From Desulfuromonadaceae bacterium (lineage in GTDB: Bacteria > Desulfobacterota > Desulfuromonadia > Geobacterales > Pseudopelobacteraceae), in contig JAQUCQ010000043.1 in NCBI GenBank assembly GCA_028686145.1, forward strand, positions 1 to 14,380: DNA of 14,380 bases. The letters run 5' to 3'. Positions 6,363-13,100 of the stretch are shown in pieces. The notes under the pieces were generated by a model. It was not told the DNA's origin. It saw nothing but the letters and a program-made list of their open reading frames with translations, and ran no database searches. Numbering within the stretch: the stretch's first letter is position 1; each line of letters starts with the position of its first letter. Position numbers and translations under genes: made by a program.

Positions 6363-6878
6363 ATGACCAATCAGGAAACCAACCGGGAATCGTCACAGGC
6401 AGATCAGCGGGCAGCGTTACTGGAGTCGATTCGCCGGCTGCAGGCCCGTTCCTACCGTGGGATGTGGGCCATTGCCGCCTTTGCCTGTGTCAGTGTGCCG
6501 GTTATGCTCAGTGAACAAATATTCCCCCCCTTGTCCCCTCAAATTAAAAAAATGCTGGGTACGCCCCCCTCAAGCAATATGATTAGCGCCTTGCTGGTCG
6601 TCTATGCCTTTTCCGCCATTCTGCTGGTGCTGGGTAGAATTACCAATGCCTCACCAAAAATTGTTTCTTTCAGCCATATTAGTTATCTGGTCTGTTTCTA
6701 CGCGTTTTATTATTTCTCCGGGGTACTGCCGGAAAACTTCTGGGCGGTGCTGGCGACCGGCATGACGATCTTGAGTCTGGAGAGCTATCATATCTGGTCA
6801 CTCAGTATGGCGGAGATTCGCGAAAAAGAAGAGGCATTGGCAGTGCTTGAGCGGCGAATGGGACACGAAGGGAATTAA
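6363..6878 (+). CDS. Four-helix membrane protein, function unknown
   Basis: 171 residues. The N-terminal 30 are polar and helix-prone. Four membrane helices follow at about 33-52, 73-92, 102-120 and 124-144, and the end is a charged coil (about 150-170, EIREKEEALAVLERR). No cysteine motif, haem site or known domain is visible. ATG 6363 is preferred because GGAGAAGG (6345-6352) precedes it; the frame could also begin at ATG 6324, but that start lacks a properly spaced ribosome site. It is last in the + strand operon, directly after the orphan haem sensor, and the bidirectional terminator at 6909-6950 follows. The charged C-terminal coil, on the cytoplasmic side if the N-terminus is inside, could be a docking element. 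I do not recognise the family. Confidence 0.75.
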   Translation: MTNQETNRESSQADQRAALLESIRRLQARSYRGMWAIAAFACVSVPVMLSEQIFPPLSPQIKKMLGTPPSSNMISALLVVYAFSAILLVLGRITNASPKIVSFSHISYLVCFYAFYYFSGVLPENFWAVLATGMTILSLESYHIWSLSMAEIREKEEALAVLERRMGHEGN

Positions 6879-6908
6879 TTGCGGTAGTCGGTAATTCATA
6901 CAACCTAT

Positions 6909-6950
6909 AAAAACGGGCGGGACATCTGCAATGGTGTCCCGCCCGTTTTT
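6909..6950. terminator. Bidirectional intrinsic terminator between convergent operons
   Basis: A perfect 16-bp stem (6909-6924 with 6935-6950) has a 10-nt loop. The core is G/C rich and flanked by five A on the left and five T on the right, so it can end transcription from either side. It sits 31 bp after the + strand operon and 20 bp after the - strand operon. Confidence 0.95.
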
Positions 6951-6969
6951 GCTTTTATAATAGGACTCT

Positions 6970-7290
6970 TTATTCTGCTCTGTTTGCCGTAACATGCAGC
7001 TGGCAGTGAAGACAGCGCCGCAGATATAAGAGTGATATACCGTTCATGTGGAAGTACTGTCCGCAACGGGGGCAGCGTGCCACTGCTGAATAGAGAGCGG
7101 TAATGAATAAGAATGAAACCCAGAGGCCAAAAGTGATGGCCATACTGCGGAAGGAGGGGAACATCTTGTTGGTCAGCCACATGGCAGGCATATAGGCAAT
7201 GACGGTGGCAAAAAAATATTTACGGCGCCTGCGAATGAGGCGCATTGCCGGGCCAAAGGCCGCCGGGTCAGATTTCGGTGTCTCTTCCAT
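6970..7290 (-). CDS. Two-helix membrane protein with zinc-ribbon-like CXXC pair
   Basis: 106 residues. A basic cluster (RLIRRRRK, 17-24) precedes two membrane helices (about 25-41 and 49-71). The C-terminal part has two CXXC knuckles 17 residues apart, C73-P-R-C76 and C93-L-H-C96, each followed by GQYFH or QLH, which resembles a rubredoxin-like or zinc-ribbon fold. By the positive-inside rule the basic N-terminus, and with two helices also the ribbon, face the cytoplasm. The start lacks a strong ribosome site. It is last in the operon behind two small membrane paralogues, separated from them by a strong hairpin (7305-7343). Function unknown. A metal-binding assembly or regulatory role is a guess. 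Confidence 0.7.
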   Translation of the reverse strand: MEETPKSDPAAFGPAMRLIRRRRKYFFATVIAYMPAMWLTNKMFPSFRSMAITFGLWVSFLFITALYSAVARCPRCGQYFHMNGISLLYLRRCLHCQLHVTANRAE

Positions 7291-7304
7291 GGGAATATCT
7301 CGGT

Positions 7305-7343
7305 GTCTGCCACTGTCCCTTTCGTGAAGGGGCAGTGGCAGAC
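7305..7343 (-). other. Long intercistronic hairpin
   Basis: A 16-bp stem (7305-7320 with 7328-7343) has a single G-U pair and a 7-nt loop. It lies between the stop at 7379 and the start at 7290 of the - strand operon. Neither side has a T-run, so a barrier to RNA decay or a partial terminator is more likely than full termination. Confidence 0.7.
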
Positions 7344-7378
7344 GAGGGTAAGGGTAGAAAGTCGGAGCAGGTTCTATA

Positions 7379-7642
7379 TTAATTGCGCGAAGTTACTTCT
7401 ACTGGTTTCTGTTGTTTGCTCTCTGCTGCTGCTCCCTTGATCATGCCATAGAGAGTTATCACGGCGGGAATCGTTTGTACAACCACTACCAGGGCAAGAA
7501 ATCCGGCAAAAGCCAATACCAGGATACCGCTGTTAAAGGTCAGGGCAGTATCGATCTCACTGGAGGCAGCAGAGGTGCTGGCAGAAGTCAGGTTGGCAGC
7601 AAGAAGAGCAACGACGGCACTGCAGGTCTGTAAAAATTTCAT
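7379..7642 (-). CDS. Small exported single-helix membrane protein (paralogue C)
   Basis: 87 residues. A signal peptide (about 1-25, ALLAANLTSASTSA) precedes a Ser/Thr-rich spacer, one membrane helix (about 39-67) and a polar tail. The helix carries the pattern F.GF..LVVVVQTIPAV..LYGMIKG, shared with the proteins at 478-732 and 7688-7936. It is the most divergent of the three: it lacks the GGG turn and WFF start, and its signal peptide is unrelated. AAGGAG lies 10 nt before the ATG. It is second in a sigma-54 operon, 45 bp after its closer paralogue. Function unknown; see the paralogue entries. Confidence 0.8.
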   Translation of the reverse strand: MKFLQTCSAVVALLAANLTSASTSAASSEIDTALTFNSGILVLAFAGFLALVVVVQTIPAVITLYGMIKGAAAESKQQKPVEVTSRN

Positions 7643-7687
7643 GGTAACAAATCTCCTTATATAATTATGACGTGGTGTGGGTAGTGT

Positions 7688-7936
7688 TCACTTTGTTCCG
7701 GTAGTAGTTGCACTTACCTGTATAGCAACGTCTGACGGGCTCAACAGGGCTTTGATCATGGAATAGAGAATGATACAGGCCGGTATTACCTGCATCATGA
7801 TAACCAGTGCTCCGAAACCGATAAAGAACCAGACAAGCGGGCCGCCACCGTTCTGCATGGCGCCATCTGCTGCAAAGGCTGATGTTGCACTGCCGCCGAG
7901 TAAGGGGATCAAAAAATTCGTGATTTTCGTTTTCAT
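7688..7936 (-). CDS. Small exported single-helix membrane protein (paralogue B)
   Basis: 82 residues. A signal peptide (cut near SAFA|A, residues 19-23) precedes GGG (30-32), a membrane helix (about 34-60) with WFFIGFGALVIMMQVIPA...YSMIK, and a Thr/Ser-rich tail. It matches paralogue A closely in the first 64 residues, including MK.....LIP.L.GSA..... at the N-terminus, so the two are recent duplicates whose tails have diverged. AAGGAG lies 6 nt before the ATG. It is first in the - strand operon, and the sigma-54 promoter at 7985-8000 puts it in the same regulatory position as paralogue A. No named family is recognised. Confidence 0.82.
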   Translation of the reverse strand: MKTKITNFLIPLLGGSATSAFAADGAMQNGGGPLVWFFIGFGALVIMMQVIPACIILYSMIKALLSPSDVAIQVSATTTGTK

Positions 7937-7984
7937 GGCATTCTCCTTGGATCTTCGTTAGTTTCAAGCCGTGCCTGACTATAA

Positions 7985-8000
7985 GCACAGGAAGTGCCAA
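7985..8000 (-). promoter_or_regulatory. Sigma-54 promoter of the small-membrane-protein operon
   Basis: Read on the - strand this is TTGGCACTTCCTGTGC. It has the complete TGGCAC -24 box, and the GG and GC pairs are exactly 12 bp apart. The predicted start is near 7973, leaving a 37-nt leader to the ATG at 7936. Symmetric elements lie upstream at 8037-8057 and 8098-8118. Confidence 0.82.
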
Positions 8001-8036
8001 GTCTCAATTTGTGTGGAGTTATTTGTACAACATACC

Positions 8037-8057
8037 GTAAATACAAGTACTATTTAC
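8037..8057. repeat. Inverted repeat upstream of the sigma-54 promoter
   Basis: GTAAATA (8037-8043) and TATTTAC (8051-8057) form a perfect 7-bp inverted repeat with a 7-nt centre, about 74 bp upstream of the predicted start. It could be a regulator site, but it differs from the CTGTATA-type dyads, so its owner is unknown. Confidence 0.35.
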
Positions 8058-8097
8058 TCTGTCTGTCGTACGGAACTCTTTGGGGAACGTTAGCGTT

Positions 8098-8118
8098 CTG
8101 TATAAATTAACTATGCAG
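8098..8118. promoter_or_regulatory. Candidate activator dyad upstream of the - strand operon
   Basis: CTGTATA (8098-8104), 7 nt, TATGCAG (8112-8118). The same two half-sites, with a 5-nt centre, form the dyad at 13203-13229. It is centred about 135 bp upstream of the predicted start at 7973. A further CTACTGTAT half-site lies at 8196-8204. The region 8001-8226 holds no gene. Confidence 0.45.
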
Positions 8119-8226
8119 CAACGAAGCTAAAATAATATATTAAAACAGTTATGTATCTGATATTAAACACAAATATATATTTAGCACTTTGCTGTCTACT
8201 GTATGAAATAGGCATGCACCGCCGTC

Positions 8227-9873
8227 TCAAACGGTTGATAACGGTTCCGGCCATTCTTGCTCGATACATTCCGGACAACGGGGCAATCTGATGATGAAGG
8301 TTGTACCGATATCCACAATACTTTCTGCAGTAATTGTCCCCCCATGAGCCTGAATGATGCCATAGGAAACCGACAATCCAAGGCCGGTACCACCGGTGCC
8401 TTTGGTTGTAAAGAACGGGTCAAACAGTTTGCATAGCTGTTCGTTCGGTACACCACCGCCTGAATCTGATATTTTGATCATGATACCGTCGGCAGGGTCA
8501 CTCTCCGCCGCAGTGATGATCTGTAGCTCTCCTTGCTGCAGATCATGCATGGCCTGACCGGCATTGATAAAAATATTGATAAATACCTGCTTGAGTTGGT
8601 TCTGGTCGGCCATTATCTCTGGCAAGTTGCTGCCCAACTCCCTGAGAATAGCGACATTCTGGAAGACTGACTGGCACTCCACCAATCTCAGGGAATCAAT
8701 CACCACCTGATTGATGTTACAGGCCATCATCTTGGGCTGGTACTCACGCGCAAACTCCAAAAGCCCCTTGACAATGCCGGCACAGCGCAGTGCTTCGCTG
8801 CTGATGGTCTCCATATCGCCCATGAGCGCCGGGTCAAGCCGCTTGTCTTTGGCCACCAACGAACTGAAGATCAGAATGCCTGAAAGAGGGTTATTGATCT
8901 CGTGGGCAATTCCGGCCACCAGTTCCCCCAGCGATGCCAGTTTTTCGGTATGAACCAGCTGCATTTGCATTCGTTGCAGTTCCTCGGTGCGATCATTTAC
9001 TTTCTGCTCAAGGGTCCGTCCCCATTCCTTCAGGTCATTGCGCGCCTGTCGCAGGTTGTTGGTCATCAGCTGGAAGGCCCGCATCAGTTCCCCCAGTTCG
9101 TCGCTGGAGGTGGGGGTCATTTCGCAGTCCAGTTGTCCCTGAGCCAAACGGGCAGTATGGCGAAGCAGTTCATTGACCGGCCGGTTAACCAGATGCAGGG
9201 TGAAAAACGTCAAAGAAGCTCCCAGCAGGATGATCAGCAACACTGTCAGCAGGATAATCCGGTTGCGATAGGAGGTTAGATCTGATTTCAGGACATCGAG
9301 GGAGACAATGATATCGACAACGCCAAGCACTTTGGCAGCACCGGTATGGACGTGGCAGGCAGCAGTAGAACAACTGGCCTCGTTACGTACTGCCTTGGCA
9401 AGCCCCATTACCTGAGTGCCGTCAGGAAGAGTGAAAAAACGGCTGCGATCAAGGAGCGGCGGGCGAATCAGTGCTTTGCCCGGTTGATGGCAGAGGTTGC
9501 AGTGGACCGCTTTCTGGTCCAGGATGTGGCCGATCTCGTCAGGATCCGTGGAATGGACAATAATTCCTTCACGGTTGATCATTCTGATCCGCTCTATGCC
9601 TGGGCGGTCGCCCACCTCGTCGATCATCTGGTAGACTGCCAGACGATTATCGGCCAACATCTGGTGGTAGGTCATGCGGATGATGGTGGAGGCAAGATTG
9701 TCCAGATCCCTGACCGTATTATTGACCAATAGTTTTTGCAGGTTATCAATGTTAACCCAGGCGAATAGCGTCATGAACAGAACCACTACCGTACCGGTCA
9801 GAATTGTCAGCTTTTGGATAAGTGAAAGGCGACGCGGAAGCAGTGAGCGCAGCAGGTGCTCAGGCTTCAACAT
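8227..9873 (-). CDS. Membrane histidine kinase with periplasmic c-haem sensor
   Basis: 548 residues. Helix 1 (about 21-41), periplasmic sensor (about 42-204) with CNLCH (125-129) and the variant C168-S-T-A-A-C173-H174-V-H176, helix 2 (about 206-228), HAMP (about 229-281), coiled coil (282-315), HisKA with the phospho-acceptor in AHEINNPL (H324), and HATPase with N437, DSGGGVP (470-476) and GTGGTGLGL (492-500). The tail holds a CPEC pair (533-536). All catalytic boxes are intact. Periplasmic c-haem probably senses redox state or a gas; the ectodomain is homologous to the orphan sensor at 5443-6297. The start overlaps the end of the response-regulator gene by 14 bp, so the two are a cognate pair. 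The kinase is the last gene of its operon; no clear terminator is seen after it. Confidence 0.95.
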   Translation of the reverse strand: MLKPEHLLRSLLPRRLSLIQKLTILTGTVVVLFMTLFAWVNIDNLQKLLVNNTVRDLDNLASTIIRMTYHQMLADNRLAVYQMIDEVGDRPGIERIRMINREGIIVHSTDPDEIGHILDQKAVHCNLCHQPGKALIRPPLLDRSRFFTLPDGTQVMGLAKAVRNEASCSTAACHVHTGAAKVLGVVDIIVSLDVLKSDLTSYRNRIILLTVLLIILLGASLTFFTLHLVNRPVNELLRHTARLAQGQLDCEMTPTSSDELGELMRAFQLMTNNLRQARNDLKEWGRTLEQKVNDRTEELQRMQMQLVHTEKLASLGELVAGIAHEINNPLSGILIFSSLVAKDKRLDPALMGDMETISSEALRCAGIVKGLLEFAREYQPKMMACNINQVVIDSLRLVECQSVFQNVAILRELGSNLPEIMADQNQLKQVFINIFINAGQAMHDLQQGELQIITAAESDPADGIMIKISDSGGGVPNEQLCKLFDPFFTTKGTGGTGLGLSVSYGIIQAHGGTITAESIVDIGTTFIIRLPRCPECIEQEWPEPLSTV

Positions 9874-11278
9874 ATTCCCTGGCCGATATCCCCAGTTTTT
9901 TCATCATAGCTTGAAAGTTGGGACGAAGCATCCCGGTCTCCTCAGCTGCCCGGGTAATGTTACCCCGGTTGCGCTGCAACGCGTTTACCACAAAGGCTTT
10001 CTCCACATCCTCCACCGCATGTTCCCGCAGGTGCCGCTTGGTTTCTTTAAGCTCTTCCACACTTTGCGGTACCGTTGAGTAGTCCAGCATGATTGCTTCG
10101 CTTGAGCTGTGGCTCAATTCCAAGTCGTCGGGGGTAATCAGGCTGTCCTCTGCCAAAACCACGGCCCGCTCGATAATATTTTCCAGCTCCCTGACGTTTC
10201 CGGGGAAACTGTAGCTCTGCAGAACCTGCATTGCTCCGGCAGTGACTCCCTTTATGTCCTTACCCAGTTCTTCAGCCACGGTACGAACCGCATGCCCCAC
10301 CAAAAGTTGGATGTCACCAATCCGTTCCCTGAGCGGCGGCAAATCCATCGGGATTATGTTCAGGCGGAAAAAGAGGTCTTCACGAAAAGTACCATCTGCT
10401 ACCATGTCGCGCAGATTGCGGTTGGAAGCGACCACTAGGCGAATATTGATCGGGATTGGCTTGGTGCCGCCGATTGGAGTTACCTCCCGTTCCTGCAGTA
10501 CCCGCAAGAGTTTGGCCTGGGTGGTATGGCTCAGGTTGGAGACCTCGTCAAGAAACAGAGTGCCACCCTCCGCGACTTTGAACAGGCCGGTCTTGGTTTG
10601 AATGGCGCCGGTAAATGAGCCCTTGACATGTCCGAACAGTTCCGATTCCAGCAGGCTTTCCGCCAATGAAGTGCAGTCAACCGCAACAAAAGAATTATCA
10701 CGCCGCGCACTATGTTTATGGAGGGCTCTGGCGACCAGTTCCTTGCCGGTGCCGCTCTCGCCGGTAATAAGCACTGTGCTGTCGGTGGGAGCCACCTGCA
10801 TGATACGGCGATAAACCTTGACCATTTCCTGGCTTTTACCTACAAATTGATCAAATCCTTCCGTATCTAGCAGCTCCTTGCGGAGGTAGAGATCTTCAAG
10901 GGCCACCACCCGCTGTTTCAGAGCAATCTTAACAGTGCTCAGCATTTCTTCCGGGGTGAACGGTTTGGCAATATAATCTACCGCTCCCAGCTTCATTACC
11001 TCCACGGCACTATCCACCGAAGAGTACCCGGTTATGAAAATCACCGGCAGATCAGGTTGAATCTCCTTGATCGCCTTCAAAACATCCATGCCGCTGATGC
11101 CCGGCATTTTGAGGTCGGTAATCACCAGATCAAACGTCTGCTGTTTAATTCGCTCCAGCGCGGCATAACCACTGGCAAAGGTCTCTACTTGAAAAGATTC
11201 GGACTCAAGAATCCTGCGAACTCCCTCCCTGATTGCAGGCTCGTCGTCAATTACCAGTAACTTTTTCTCAGCATTCAT
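9860..11278 (-). CDS. NtrC-type sigma-54 response regulator
   Basis: 472 residues. Receiver domain (1-120) with D11-D12, phospho-acceptor D55 (in VITDLKMPG), T83 and K105. AAA+ domain (about 145-380) with Walker A GESGTGKE (173-180), the sigma-54 contact loop as GSFTGA (220-225) where GAFTGA is usual, Walker B LFLDE (241-245), and a sensor/Arg-finger region near FREDLFFRL. C-terminal Fis-type helix-turn-helix (about 437-463) with ITRAAEETGMLRPNF. The start overlaps the stop of the Mrp gene by four bases, and the end overlaps the kinase. Its phosphorylated form should open -24/-12 promoters, three of which occur in this window. Which of them it controls, rather than the second activator at 13242-14380, is not settled by the sequence. 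Confidence 0.95.
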   Translation of the reverse strand: MNAEKKLLVIDDEPAIREGVRRILESESFQVETFASGYAALERIKQQTFDLVITDLKMPGISGMDVLKAIKEIQPDLPVIFITGYSSVDSAVEVMKLGAVDYIAKPFTPEEMLSTVKIALKQRVVALEDLYLRKELLDTEGFDQFVGKSQEMVKVYRRIMQVAPTDSTVLITGESGTGKELVARALHKHSARRDNSFVAVDCTSLAESLLESELFGHVKGSFTGAIQTKTGLFKVAEGGTLFLDEVSNLSHTTQAKLLRVLQEREVTPIGGTKPIPINIRLVVASNRNLRDMVADGTFREDLFFRLNIIPMDLPPLRERIGDIQLLVGHAVRTVAEELGKDIKGVTAGAMQVLQSYSFPGNVRELENIIERAVVLAEDSLITPDDLELSHSSSEAIMLDYSTVPQSVEELKETKRHLREHAVEDVEKAFVVNALQRNRGNITRAAEETGMLRPNFQAMMKKLGISAREYVEA

Positions 11279-12249
11279 GGGAGGCCCCGATAATTCATGG
11301 TGTTTGCTTTTTGCTTGTAGTCCCTTGTGCGACGTCTAGGTAGAGCCAAAACTGGCTTAATGAGCTCCTGAATGATGCCGGCTGTCTGTGAATCGGCATA
11401 CCGTTGCAGAAACGCTACTCCGCTGTCGCCAGCCTCGGCGATCTGCGGATCAATAGGTACAGATCCCAGAAACGGTACAGCCATATCTTCTGCCATCAGT
11501 TTGCCGCCGCCGGACTGAAAAACTGCTGTCAACTCGCCACATTTCGGACAGACAAAGCCGTTCATGTTTTCAATCACCCCCAGAATCGGCAGGTTGAGCT
11601 GACGGCAGAAGGAGATCGATTTGCGCACATCCACTGCTGCCACTTTTTGCGGGGTGGTAACAATCACCGCCCCATCAGCGTCTGCCAATGTCTGGCAGAC
11701 AGAGAGCGGTTCATCTCCGGTGCCGGGCGGCGAATCCACAATCAGGTAATCCAGATCTCCCCAGTCAACATCGCGAATAAATTGTGTAATTACGCCGGTC
11801 TTCATCGGGCCACGCCAAATTACGGCTTCATCCTGGTCTTTGAGAAAGAAACCGAGCGAAATAACTTTCAGGCCGTTCAGGTCCACCGGGCGCAGTTCGC
11901 CGTTTTCCTCCATGATCTGGCGACCTTCCAGGCCAAGCATGGTGGGAATGCTTGGACCATGAATATCTACATCAAGCAGCCCGACTTTTTTGCCGGCAAG
12001 GTGCAGAGCCATAGCCAGGTTGACCGCGATGGTGCTTTTGCCGACACCTCCTTTCCCGGAGAGTACGACGATTTTGTGTTTGATCCGGCAGAGCCGTGAG
12101 GCCAGGCGGCGACGCTCCTCGAATTGTTGCTGGCTTTCACCCTGTTGTTGGTCTGTTGCGGAACAACTGCTGGATGAACATGAATCACAGGCCGTTGGTG
12201 GGCTACAGGCCTGCTCCTGTTGTGATGTTTCCTGTTGTACTGCATTCAT
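11275..12249 (-). CDS. mrp: Mrp/NBP35-type P-loop ATPase, Fe-S carrier family
   Basis: 324 residues. The N-terminal extension is Cys/Ser/Gln rich (C15, C21, C24, C29) and may bind an Fe-S cluster. Then comes the Mrp core: deviant Walker A GKGGVGKST (65-73), DVDIHGPS (93-100), VDSPPGTGDE (171-180) and the conserved cluster-binding pair C234-P-K-C237 near ENMNGF. The family forms dimers that carry or transfer Fe-S or related metal clusters in the cytoplasm. AGGAGG stands 9 nt before ATG 12249. Downstream it overlaps the response regulator by four bases; upstream are a DUF5320-like and a NifX-like gene, a set seen around Desulfovibrio ORP loci. A role in maturing metal clusters for this respiratory module is inferred. 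Confidence 0.93.
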   Translation of the reverse strand: MNAVQQETSQQEQACSPPTACDSCSSSSCSATDQQQGESQQQFEERRRLASRLCRIKHKIVVLSGKGGVGKSTIAVNLAMALHLAGKKVGLLDVDIHGPSIPTMLGLEGRQIMEENGELRPVDLNGLKVISLGFFLKDQDEAVIWRGPMKTGVITQFIRDVDWGDLDYLIVDSPPGTGDEPLSVCQTLADADGAVIVTTPQKVAAVDVRKSISFCRQLNLPILGVIENMNGFVCPKCGELTAVFQSGGGKLMAEDMAVPFLGSVPIDPQIAEAGDSGVAFLQRYADSQTAGIIQELIKPVLALPRRRTRDYKQKANTMNYRGLP

Positions 12250-12313
12250 CTAATGGTACCTCCTGAAAAGATTGTAAATACTGGGCTCTCCAGTATCATT
12301 TATTTTGAATAAA

Positions 12314-12347
12314 CGCCGGTGTCGCACCCCCTGCTTCGACACCGGCG
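12314..12347 (-). other. Intercistronic hairpin upstream of mrp
   Basis: CGCCGGTGTCG (12314-12324) pairs perfectly with CGACACCGGCG (12337-12347) around a 12-nt loop, within the 156-nt gap between the DUF5320-like gene and mrp. On the - strand it is followed by GTTTATT, too poor a U-tract for strong termination. It could attenuate expression of mrp and the two-component genes. Confidence 0.6.
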
Positions 12348-12405
12348 CTTCCTTTCTGCTCAGCCTTCATATAGATAGGCCTGCAGGCGTAGGAATTGTT
12401 TTTGG

Positions 12406-12636
12406 TTAGCCTTGCTGGCTCTTGCAATCACCATTCCGGTACCCATTCCTGGCTTTTAAACCGAAGCTACCGCTCTGGGTGCCGCGACAGCCCGTCATGC
12501 TTTTTTTTACTGCTGCTTGATTCTGTGCTGATTCCTGATTAAAACGCCCCGGCATTCCGCTACCGCTGCAGAATCCGCGGCCTCGGCCGGTCATTGACCC
12601 TGCGTGCAGAGGGCCTTGTCCATTTCCTTGTGGCAT
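12406..12636 (-). CDS. DUF5320-like small Gly/Arg-rich protein
   Basis: 76 residues. The start MPQGNGQGPLHAGSMTGRGRGFC matches the DUF5320 pattern MPxGDxxGPxGxGPxTGRGxGxC. It is rich in Gly, Gln, Ser and Arg, with cysteines at about 23, 49 and 71, and has no membrane segment. ATG 12636 is preferred over an in-frame TTG at 12654 because AAAGGAGG precedes it. The family is often found beside NifX-like and Mrp ATPase genes in anaerobes, as here (NifX-like gene 27 bp upstream, mrp downstream). Its biochemical role is unknown; an association with metal-cluster handling is inferred from neighbours only. Confidence 0.8.
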   Translation of the reverse strand: MPQGNGQGPLHAGSMTGRGRGFCSGSGMPGRFNQESAQNQAAVKKSMTGCRGTQSGSFGLKARNGYRNGDCKSQQG

Positions 12637-12663
12637 TGTTTTTCCTCCTTTCAATCTCTGTTA

Positions 12664-13056
12664 TCACTGTTTAGATGACAGTTTGTGGGGGTGTTTATGT
12701 GCTTCATTCTGTTTGATGCCGTGGCAACCGGGCATGGCCAGGTGTCCATCTGTAAGGCTGTTTGATATGCATGCTTGAATAACCTGCTCCAGCTCGCCGG
12801 CGACAAAAGATACTACCTGGATGCCGTGCTCTGTCAGTGCCTCATAGAAATAGCGGGTTATAGCACCACAAACCAGGTGATCTACCTGCAGTGTGGCCAG
12901 TAGTAGCGCCCGTTCTCGAGAGTCGTCAGTCGGAAAACGTCTTTCGTACTGAGCAATGATTCCCTCTTTAGTGGTTTCCACAACCCAGAAGTTTCTGGCG
13001 ACATCGAATACCGGAGCGATTCGTCCATTCCAAAGAGAAAAAACAGTTCTCGTCAC
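12664..13056 (-). CDS. NifX/NifB-type dinitrogenase cofactor-domain protein (ORP-like)
   Basis: 130 residues. The N-terminus MTRTVFSLWNGRIAPVFDVA fits the start of the NifX / FeMo-co biosynthesis domain (usually K.A.P.W.GRVSPVFD), followed by NFWVVE, a loop and VDHLVCGAITRYFYEAL...GIQVV (about 58-83). The C-terminal tail (103-125) is His/Cys rich (MPGCHG, HKHPHK). The reading frame is open back to a TTG at 13119, but that codon is part of the sigma-54 promoter. GTG 13056, with GGAGT at 13063-13067 and 6 nt spacing, fits both the family N-terminus and the predicted transcript start (about 13092). ATG 13083 would leave only a 9-nt leader with no ribosome site. Relatives bind metal-sulphur clusters, such as ORP of Desulfovibrio, which holds a Mo-Cu-S cluster. 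No nitrogenase genes are present. Confidence 0.82.
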   Translation of the reverse strand: MTRTVFSLWNGRIAPVFDVARNFWVVETTKEGIIAQYERRFPTDDSRERALLLATLQVDHLVCGAITRYFYEALTEHGIQVVSFVAGELEQVIQACISNSLTDGHLAMPGCHGIKQNEAHKHPHKLSSKQ

Positions 13057-13100
13057 AGCGTGACTCCAGACAGAGATTTGCATACATCTGTTTTTCTGTA

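Noticed and set aside
7062..7079. TGGCACG on the - strand within the 106-residue gene
   Set aside because: No GC pair at the required 12-bp distance, and no gene start follows.
11404..12099. 231-residue open frame on the + strand
   Set aside because: It lies wholly inside mrp on the other strand, whose motifs (GKGGVGKST, CPKC) are intact. The product looks random in composition.
12664..13056. NifX-like domain as a sign of nitrogen fixation
   Set aside because: No other nif gene is present. The neighbours (Mrp, DUF5320-like, sigma-54 activator) fit an ORP-like cluster-handling locus better.
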